NCBI GenBank assembly: GCA_947382445.1
Contig: CANCZH010000014.1
Location: forward strand, 1-31,804
From: an uncultured Clostridium sp.
GTDB lineage: Bacteria > Bacillota_A > Clostridia > TANB77 > CAG-508
Direction of reading: 5' to 3'
Length of the DNA: 31,804 bases
Position numbers and translations under genes: made by a program. Below the pieces are notes generated by a model. It was not told the DNA's origin and did not search any database. It worked only from the letters and a program-made list of their open reading frames with translations. This document shows, in pieces, positions 26,554 through 31,804 of this stretch (its first letter is position 1; each line of letters opens with the position of its first letter).

Positions 26554-27283
26554 TGAACAATTTTTAGATGTAATTAAAGATTCATTTCATACTTACTTAT
26601 CAGTTGGTACATCAAGAAGTACCGCAAAGTTAAAAAATTTACATGGATATATTGCTCGTGATTTAAAAGAAACATTGGGCGATGATTTTACAGTTCAATC
26701 TCAAGGATATAAAGAAGATAAAGAAAGTTGTATAAATGGAAAATATTATCCTAAATATGTAGATATTACTATTAATTATAAAGGAAAACCTGTTGCTGGA
26801 TATGCAGTTAAATTTGTTATGAGAAATTATTCTCAAAATAGTAATAATTATTTTGAAAATATGCTTGGTGAGACTGTTAATTTACGTTCAAATAATATTC
26901 CTTATTTTCAAATTTTTATAACTTTTGATAAGGTTCCTTATTATAAAAAAGGTGGAGAATTTTCAAGATATGATATTATATCAGAACATAATTTAGATAA
27001 ATATATAAAATTATCTAATGATGATCCTAATAATTCTTTACATATTCCTGATAAAACATTATTTGTTTTGGCTTCATTAAAAGAAAAAGATAATAATTAT
27101 CGTTTTATAAATTCTGATGATTATGCTGATTATTATTGTTCTGTTATTAATGATGCTGATGTTTTAAGTTATTCTAATAAAATACCAGATAGCTTTGGTG
27201 AGTTTGTAATTTTAAATAATTATGAAGATTTTATTAAAAATACTAGTAATACAATTTTAGAAAAAGTATGTAACACAATTTAA
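26543..27283 (+). CDS. Probable restriction endonuclease partner of the methyltransferase
   Basis: The 246-residue protein is not one I can assign to a named enzyme. Two segments look like an endonuclease core: [14 protein letters not shown]...GYAVKFVM, where Asp and Lys could be the D...xK of a PD-(D/E)xK fold, and a helix [11 protein letters not shown] with a candidate Glu, followed by [10 protein letters not shown]. The start is placed at ATG 26543 with GGAG nine bases upstream; this overlaps the methyltransferase by 11 bases, so the two are coupled. Its position directly after a modification gene and the lack of any other assignment support a restriction role; the catalytic residues are inference. 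Confidence 0.65.
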
Positions 27284-27317
27284 TTAGAATTCTCTATGTA
27301 AAGAATTAAATAAAAAA

Positions 27318-27353
27318 TAAAAAGTGCTGAAAATATTATTTTCAACACTTTTT
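27318..27353. terminator. Bidirectional terminator between the restriction gene and tRNA-Pro
   Basis: AAAAAGTG-TGAAAATA pairs with TATTTTCA-CACTTTTT around a short loop, flanked by A and T runs, between convergent transcripts. Confidence 0.75.
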
Positions 27354-27363
27354 CATTCTTATA

Positions 27364-27439
27364 TGGTCGAGGTGACAGGGATCGAACCTGCGACCTCATG
27401 GTCCCAAACCACGCGCGCTACCAACTGCGCTACACCTCG
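27364..27439 (-). tRNA. tRNA-Pro (anticodon TGG)
   Basis: It folds as a full cloverleaf: acceptor CGAGGTG/CACCTCG, D arm with AGTTGGTA, anticodon stem CGTGG/CCATG with loop TTTGGGA, T loop TTCGATC, and encoded ACCA end. TGG reads all proline codons by wobble. Confidence 0.95.
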
Positions 27440-27468
27440 ATTTTAGTATTACTACAAACTGCTTTTAT

Positions 27469-27497
27469 ATAATAGCATAGTTAGAAAATAATTTCAA
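27469..27497 (-). promoter_or_regulatory. Promoter of tRNA-Pro
   Basis: On the minus strand TTGAAA (27497-27492), exactly 17 bases, then TATTAT (27474-27469) with TGC before it. It lies about 30 bases from the tRNA start. Confidence 0.65.
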
Positions 27498-27567
27498 GTG
27501 TTTTTTTTATTTTTTATTGTATTTGCATATATTTTTTGTTTAATATATAATTTTATTAGGTGATTTT

Positions 27568-28167
27568 ATGAATTTAATTTTTGATGATTTTAATATTTTT
27601 GTTGGAAATTTGCCTATTATACTTTCTGCTCCTCATTGCTGTAATCATTTTCGTAATGGAAAAATTAAAACCTATGAATATAATACAGATACATTAGTTA
27701 TTTCTACTTCAAATAAGATTGGTACTTCTTGCATTTATAAAACTGCATTTTCTTATAATGACCCTAATTGGGATTCTGTTTCTAATTATAAGAATGAACT
27801 TAAAAACTTTATTCTACAAAATAATGTTAAGTTTTTACTTGATGTTCATGGGATGGCAGCAGAACGTGAATGTGATATTTGTATTGGTACTGGATTTTTT
27901 AATAATATTTGTGGTCGTAATGATATTTTAGATCAATTAGTATGCATTTTTAAGGATAATGGTTTTAAAAATGTTTTTGTAGATAAACCTTTTAGTGCTT
28001 CTGGTCATAACGTTATTTCTTCTTATATTTCATCAGAATGTTCCATTCCTTGTTTTCAAATTGAAATTAATAATCGTTTTAGGAATCCTATTTATGATGA
28101 GTATAATCTTAATTTTCTTATTGATGTTTTTATTCAAGTTGTAGATTTCTTAAAAAAAGATTTATAA
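27568..28167 (+). CDS. N-formylglutamate amidohydrolase-like protein
   Basis: The 199 residues show the motif set of the N-formylglutamate amidohydrolase superfamily: LSAPHCCNHFRNG near 19-31 (His ligand), LLDVHGM near 90-96 (Asp/His metal site) and CFQIEINNRFR near 162-172 (Glu and Arg). Family enzymes cleave N-formyl or similar amides; related short proteins in Bacillota have unknown substrates. It is somewhat shorter than the classical enzyme (about 260). The ribosome site is AGGTGAT just before ATG. It is a single gene between two tRNA genes. Confidence 0.75.
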   Translation: MNLIFDDFNIFVGNLPIILSAPHCCNHFRNGKIKTYEYNTDTLVISTSNKIGTSCIYKTAFSYNDPNWDSVSNYKNELKNFILQNNVKFLLDVHGMAAERECDICIGTGFFNNICGRNDILDQLVCIFKDNGFKNVFVDKPFSASGHNVISSYISSECSIPCFQIEINNRFRNPIYDEYNLNFLIDVFIQVVDFLKKDL

Positions 28168-28171
28168 CTTA

Positions 28172-28200
28172 TTGCTATTTTAATAGAAATGCCTTATAAT
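28172..28200 (+). promoter_or_regulatory. Promoter of tRNA-Arg
   Basis: TTGCTA (28172-28177), a 17-base spacer and TATAAT (28195-28200) end 12 bases before the tRNA. Confidence 0.75.
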
Positions 28201-28212
28201 ATTTTAAGATAT

Positions 28213-28289
28213 GCAGCAGTAGCTTAGCTGGATAGAGCACTCGGCTACGAACCGAGAGGTCGGGGATTCGAATTCCTCCTGCTGCACCA
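28213..28289 (+). tRNA. tRNA-Arg (anticodon ACG)
   Basis: A full cloverleaf: acceptor GCAGCAG/CTGCTGC, anticodon stem CTCGG/CCGAG with loop CTACGAA, T loop TTCGAAT, and encoded ACCA end. In most bacteria A34 of this tRNA is deaminated to inosine and reads CGT, CGC and CGA but not CGG. This is relevant to the frameshifts at CGG found in the window: unless a separate tRNA-Arg(CCG) exists elsewhere, CGG has no reader. Confidence 0.96.
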
Positions 28290-28290
28290 C

Positions 28291-28320
28291 ACTCTCAAGT
28301 AAGTTTGAGAGTTTTTATTT
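28291..28320 (+). terminator. Terminator of tRNA-Arg
   Basis: ACTCTCAA/TTGAGAGT with a 6-base loop is followed by TTTTATTTTT, directly after the CCA end. Confidence 0.85.
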
Positions 28321-28640
28321 TTCTCTTTTTAAGTTAAGTAGCATTTCTTTTAATATCAGTGTTATATGTATATTATGATAACCTTCTGTAGTTTTTAAAT
28401 CTCCATCAGTCATAATTTGTCCTGTAATATTCATTTCATCATATAATGTAATATTTTTGTAAGAATTTTCTGCTCTAATTTTGTTTTTATTAAAATTAAC
28501 TCATTTCCATTTTAATTCACAGCCTTTTTTCTTGTCACATACCTGTTTGAAGTAATGCAAATAGTCTTTTATCTTCTTCACATACACCAAGCCACACTTT
28601 TTATCTATCTTTTATTAAATAATATACTTTATCTTTTCTT
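28315..28640 (-). pseudogene. Decayed gene remnant of unknown family
   Basis: Minus-strand fragments of a protein can be followed across frame changes and stops: KVWLGVCEEDKRLFALLQTG, then further downstream NITLYDEMNITGQIMTDGDL and ITLILKEMLLNLKREK before TAA at 28315. I do not recognise the family. Several stops make it non-functional. Confidence 0.35.
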
Positions 28641-28656
28641 TTTTTGAAAATTTAAA

Positions 28657-29005
28657 TCAAAGATTTTCATATTCTTTTATTGTTAATTGATCTGTCTCCA
28701 TTCCTTTATTTAATTGATTTCTTATATATTTTTGTATTACTTTTTTTATACTGTATTTACACAATATTCTCTACATTAAAACACTCTGTTTGAAATTTAT
28801 ATTTTAAATTTCAATTTTTTTCAAAATCATTAATGTGCTTTTTTCTTTTAAATGTCCTATAAGATTAGATATACTTGTCTTTGGTGGAATACTAATTAAC
28901 ATATATATGATCAGGATATGCTTTTGCCTCAATCGGTTATATTCTTTTTCTTTCACATAATAATCTTAATATCATACCTGTATCTTTTTATCTTCTCATA
29001 TATAA
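28657..29005 (-). pseudogene. Degenerate IS200/IS605-type transposase TnpA
   Basis: Fragments in order match TnpA of the IS200/IS605 family, the small Y1 transposase acting on single-stranded DNA: IYEKIK, LRLLCERKRI, IEAKAYPDHIYV (the PDHxH-type metal motif, with its second His lost), LISIPPKTSISNLIGHLKEK, and the C-terminal KYSIKKVIQKYIRNQLNKG with DQLTIKEYENL. Stops and frame changes separate the pieces, and the tyrosine region is damaged. No clear left or right end hairpin was found. This explains the antisense plus-strand open frame here. Confidence 0.75.
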
Positions 29006-29186
29006 TAAATTCCAGTGTTTTTCAAAAAATGGGTAATTTTCGAAAATTTTCTTATAAAAAAAGAGTTGTATTAATTTTCTATGCTTTTAAAAAACTTTTT
29101 GATATAATTATTCTATATTTTATAATTAGTCTTGTTAGTGGAAGTATATATAGAATTGAAGAAATTAGTAAATATAGTTCGGTCAA

Positions 29187-29538
29187 ATGATTGATTATAC
29201 TTTTAAAAACAATAAAGATGCTATTATATCAATAGCAGTATATGACAAAAATTATCATGAACTGTTAATAACTAGATATAAATAATACTTCTATTGCAAA
29301 GGGAAAATATAATTTAAGTGGATATTGAAAGTTGAATGAAAATGATGGATATATTACAATTGGAGCAATTATTTCCAATATTGAAGATATGTAAAAATAT
29401 TTAAAAACTCTAATCAAATCAGATGAAAACTATATTATAAAAACTCAATAGTTACTAACTGATGTAATTGCAGTTAACAATATTTATAATATGTTTGATA
29501 TAATTGTTAATAAGAATTACTTGGATGATAGACAATAA
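29187..29538 (+). pseudogene. Decayed gene with several internal stops, unknown family
   Basis: It begins MIDYTFKNNKDAIISIAVYD and can be followed through one frame change and three in-frame stops (TGA, TAA, TAG) to NKNYLDDRQ and TAA. The pieces read as plausible protein. I do not recognise a family. Confidence 0.4.
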
Positions 29539-29557
29539 AAATTATATTATTTGGCAT

Positions 29558-29700
29558 TTAGTTATCTTTTTCTGTTAGAACATACCAATTCTCATTTCTA
29601 TTTTCAAATAATGCATTTAAAGCAGTTTCTTTTTTACTTTTTCCTCTAATATTCAATATTAATTTTATTGACACGTCACATTTCTGTTGTCGTTCGTATT
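29558..29700 (-). pseudogene. C-terminal gene fragment
   Basis: An open stretch without a start codon encodes SIKLILNIRGKSKKETALNA and ENWYVLTEKDN before TAA. It looks like the tail of a truncated gene; the family is unknown. Confidence 0.3.
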
Positions 29701-29759
29701 TTATAATTATTACTAATTATAAAGAAATAATCAATTAAAATAGTAAGGAGAAATATAGA

Positions 29760-30416
29760 ATGAGTATAGAAAATGAAAAAACACTCGAAGTATATAATAA
29801 GAAGGCTAAAACATATTTAGAAACTAGTATTAAACATGATGATCTAGATCCAGAAAAAGCAAAACGTAAACGTAAGCAATTAGAAAAGTTTATTAGAACC
29901 AATATTAAAACATTACCCAAAGGTGCAAAAGTTTTTGAAATTGGTTCTGCTGACGGTACAAATGCAAAATATATTGAAAAATTAGGATATGATATAACAG
30001 CAAGTGACATAGCAGAAGATTTTATTAACTTAATAAAATCTAAAGGTTTAAAAACAATTAAATTTAATGTACTAGAAAATGAATTTAATGAAAAGTATTC
30101 TGCCATTTTTTGTTGGAGAGTATTTGTTCATTTTACTAAAAATGATGCATCAAAAGTTTTGAAAAAAGTATATAATATACTTGAAAAAGATGGATTATTT
30201 ATTTTTAATGCGATAAATCGTGAAACTAGAGAAGTCGATGAAGAATGGGTTGACTTTCCTAATGAATATCATATGGAAGCAGAACGTTATTATAAATATT
30301 TTTATGAAGAAGAATTGAATGAAATTATTACTAAGCTTGGATATAAGATTTATAATTTTCATAAAGAAGGTGGAAAAAATAATAACAAATGGTTGGTATA
30401 TGTTCTAAAAAAATAG
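29760..30416 (+). CDS. Class I SAM-dependent methyltransferase
   Basis: The 218 residues hold the SAM-binding motif I VFEIGSADGTNAKYI (about 58-72), motif II acidic ITASDIAED, a motif IV-like FCWRVFVHF, and the post-motif NILEKDGLFIFNAINRE typical of small-molecule class I methyltransferases (Methyltransf_11/23 type). The substrate is unknown. AAGGAG lies upstream of ATG. It stands alone and intact in a region otherwise full of decayed genes, which suggests selection or recent arrival. Confidence 0.85.
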   Translation: MSIENEKTLEVYNKKAKTYLETSIKHDDLDPEKAKRKRKQLEKFIRTNIKTLPKGAKVFEIGSADGTNAKYIEKLGYDITASDIAEDFINLIKSKGLKTIKFNVLENEFNEKYSAIFCWRVFVHFTKNDASKVLKKVYNILEKDGLFIFNAINRETREVDEEWVDFPNEYHMEAERYYKYFYEEELNEIITKLGYKIYNFHKEGGKNNNKWLVYVLKK

Positions 30417-30434
30417 GAAAATATTAAAAGATAA

Positions 30435-30509
30435 ATTACATATATAGATACAGAAGCTCCTGACAATATAACAATAAAAAGTAAAAAAGATTTAAAAGAA
30501 AAACTATAA
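30435..30509 (+). pseudogene. Short gene-tail remnant
   Basis: The open segment ITYIDTEAPDNITIKSKKDL followed by KEKL and TAA has no start codon or ribosome site and looks like the tail of a lost gene. Confidence 0.25.
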
Positions 30510-30611
30510 AAAATATAAATATAATTGTCATATAATATGTGTGTTAATTTTAGAATTAAAAAAGGAAAATAAGAAAGAATCTATTGTGATAATATGAGGA
30601 GAAATAATTAA

Positions 30612-31148
30612 ATGAAAACAGAATTTGAAATGTATAATTATATAAAAGATAATAATTATTATTTTGGGAAACCCAAAAAAATTGATGATGTTCAAGTACA
30701 TCTTGAAGAAATAGAATCTATACTAAAACAAAATGAAGATGTGAAAGTTGTATGTGGTACATATATTGAGGGAATGTCTATCGGTGTTCATATTGTAGCT
30801 ATTACGAACTACAGAATAATTTATACTTGTAATAACATATTAGGTAATTCCATTAATTCAATAAATTTAGAAAAATTTACTGATATAAAAAAAGTTAATG
30901 CAAAAATGGCTTCAAACATATATATAGATTGTGTTGGAAATCAAATACATTTTTATATGAATTTAGAAAAAGCAGATGAACTTTTCTACAAAATGCAAAC
31001 TGTAATTTATGATGTAGTGAATTTGAATAAACATAAAACTTCACTTTCTTCAGCAGATGAAATTAAAAAATATAAAGAATTACTTGATTGTGGTGCAATA
31101 ACTCAAGAAGAATTTGATAAGAAGAAAAAAGAATTATTAAATTTGTAA
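30612..31148 (+). CDS. PH-like domain protein with C-terminal SHOCT motif
   Basis: The 178 residues consist of a bacterial PH-type domain (about 40-135: VKVVCGTYIEGM, HIVAITNYRIIYTC, NSINLEKFTDIKKV, NIYIDCVGNQIHFYM), as in YokE/bPH proteins, and a C-terminal short SHOCT helix pair (about 147-178: EIKKYKELLDCGAITQEEFD and KKKKELL). SHOCT tails are thought to mediate oligomerisation. No membrane segment is present. The ribosome site GAGGAG precedes ATG. Function is unknown; such proteins are often found in mobile regions. A clear terminator follows. Confidence 0.8.
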   Translation: MKTEFEMYNYIKDNNYYFGKPKKIDDVQVHLEEIESILKQNEDVKVVCGTYIEGMSIGVHIVAITNYRIIYTCNNILGNSINSINLEKFTDIKKVNAKMASNIYIDCVGNQIHFYMNLEKADELFYKMQTVIYDVVNLNKHKTSLSSADEIKKYKELLDCGAITQEEFDKKKKELLNL

Positions 31149-31211
31149 AAAGTATATTTATTCAGAATTGGCAGTTAAACTTGTTTTATAATGAAAAATA
31201 AAACATAAATT

Positions 31212-31256
31212 AAAAAACATCTCAAAGTACATTAAATGTAAATTGAGATGTTTTTA
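31212..31256 (+). terminator. Terminator after the PH/SHOCT gene
   Basis: AAAAAACATCTCAA pairs with TTGAGATGTTTTT and the loop contains a further TACAT/ATGTA stem. Confidence 0.8.
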
Positions 31257-31278
31257 TTATCCGATGGTTCGGATAATA
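31255..31278. repeat. Perfect 10-bp inverted repeat
   Basis: TATTATCCGA and TCGGATAATA are separated by TGGT. It directly follows the terminator and may be an operator, a second hairpin or the end of a mobile element. Confidence 0.45.
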
Positions 31279-31414
31279 CTTTCTTGGTGAACCACACTTT
31301 GTTAAATACGAAATTTTATTGTTTTAGCGTAGGAATTGCAATAAGTATAAAGTTGAGGTTGCGTAGATAAAATATTGTATGATATAATCAGAAAAGTAAA
31401 GGAGTATCAATAAT

Positions 31415-31754
31415 ATGAACACAAAAAGTCCTAAAAACAATTATAAAACATTGTAATATAATAAATGATACGAAAAAATTTTTTGGTGATGATTATTCAA
31501 AGTTTGAAAAAGATAATATTTATCAGAATGCTATATTAACACCAATTACACAAATAGGAGAATTAGTAAAAAAATTGCCATTAGATTTTAGGACAAAATA
31601 TAATCAAATTCCATAGAAAAATATTGCTGGAATGAGAGATATTGTTGTACATAATTATGAAACTATTGATAAAGCTATATTGTGGAATGTTGCAGAAGAA
31701 GAGACAGATAAAATAAAAGAATTTTGTCAAGAAGTCCTAAAAGAGGTGATATGA
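31415..31754 (+). pseudogene. hepT: Broken HepT (HEPN-family) toxin
   Basis: HepT-like HEPN proteins are RNases acting as toxins in MntA-HepT systems. The start has AAGGAG before ATG. One extra A in the A-run near codon 4 shifts the frame; without it the protein reads MNTKVLKTIIKHCNIIND and continues with IYQNAILTPITQIGELVKKL and the full active motif R-D-I-V-V-H-N-Y (R-x4-H-x-Y). A second lesion, TAG in place of an expected Trp codon after NQIP, also interrupts it. Both are ordinary decay and neither is a CGG site. The stop lies one base before the antitoxin start. Confidence 0.8.
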
Positions 31755-31755
31755 T

Positions 31756-31804
31756 ATGTCAGAATTAGAGAAAATAAAAGAAAAAATACAGCCAGTTGCT
31801 AAAA
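31756..31804 (+). CDS. mntA: MntA-type nucleotidyltransferase antitoxin, cut by the window end
   Basis: Only the first 16 codons (MSELEKIKEKIQPVAK) are in the window. Placement immediately after a HepT gene and the short helical start are typical of the minimal nucleotidyltransferase partner that inactivates HepT by adding AMP to its Tyr. The GSxRxR catalytic motif would lie beyond the end. Confidence 0.6.
   Translation, partial: MSELEKIKEKIQPVAK

Noticed and set aside
28918..29190. A 90-codon plus-strand open frame
   Set aside because: Its first part is the antisense of the tnpA remnant, it has no ribosome site, and its hydrophobic Phe/Ile-rich composition is the usual product of AT-rich antisense sequence.
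31441..31620. HepT break as a sixth recoding site
   Set aside because: The shift lies in an A-run, not at CGG, and there is an additional in-frame TAG, so this is ordinary decay or an assembly problem.
1..31804. CRISPR array or known riboswitch
   Set aside because: No regularly spaced direct repeats and no recognisable riboswitch core were seen; repeats found are inverted or protein-coding.

Overview
The window is a very AT-rich piece of chromosome from a low-GC Gram-positive (Bacillota, probably an uncultured Clostridia or Bacilli relative). The evidence is strong AGGAGG-type ribosome sites, a LytR-CpsA-Psr protein, a D,D-carboxypeptidase, a class A penicillin-binding protein, a sigma-H-like factor, ComEA, and CnaB/MucBP-type surface proteins. 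Placement below phylum level is not possible from this sequence alone.

Layout. 220-2394: a Cys-rich, Ig-like surface protein (minus strand). 2548-3169: comEA. 3251-4567: a D,D-carboxypeptidase (plus). 4596-7921: LCP protein, CvpA-like protein and a membrane-anchored propeller-like protein, all minus. 8208-9264: a CmpB-like membrane protein and a small ribbon-helix-helix protein. 9448-10410: ldh. 10411-10710: a 300-bp foldback element. 10708-12857: an iron-sulfur FrhB-like protein and a polysaccharide pyruvyl transferase, overlapping. 13197-14284: alr. 14359-14751: a compositionally foreign cassette. 14763-17396: a Nudix hydrolase and PBP1. 17437-21536: three tandem secreted CnaB-type proteins. 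21833-22462: a sigma-H-like factor. 22581-24813: a second copy of the Cys-rich surface protein. 25069-27283: a DNA adenine methyltransferase with an overlapping probable restriction partner. 27364-28289: tRNA-Pro, an N-formylglutamate amidohydrolase-like protein and tRNA-Arg. 28315-30509: a graveyard of decayed genes including an IS200-type tnpA, with one intact methyltransferase inside it. 30612-31148: a PH/SHOCT protein. 31415-31804: a broken HepT toxin followed by the start of its MntA antitoxin.

Main discovery. Four native genes (comEA, alr twice, the fibro-slime protein, and the second Cys-rich paralogue) are interrupted by a single +1 frameshift at five places. At every one of the five the break falls exactly on an in-frame CGG codon, and skipping the C so that GGN (Gly) is read restores the full-length protein. 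By my manual scan of both strands, no intact native gene in the window contains an in-frame CGG, although CGG is common out of frame. The only CGN tRNA visible is tRNA-Arg(ACG), which cannot read CGG if its A34 becomes inosine. This suggests that CGG is an unassigned (or quadruplet-read) codon in this organism, and that +1 frameshifting at CGG is tolerated or programmed. The one gene with read-through CGG codons (14359-14751) looks recently acquired.

Second discovery. The three tandem secreted proteins at 17437-21536 carry complementary halves of a CnaB domain at their ends, split at the same loop. One protein carries the Lys half at its C-terminus after a fibro-slime head. One carries both halves. 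One carries the Glu/Asn half at its N-terminus and a membrane anchor at its C-terminus. The arrangement looks like a tip, a self-polymerising shaft and a base that could be joined covalently by intermolecular isopeptide bonds without a sortase. No LPXTG motif or sortase is visible in the window.
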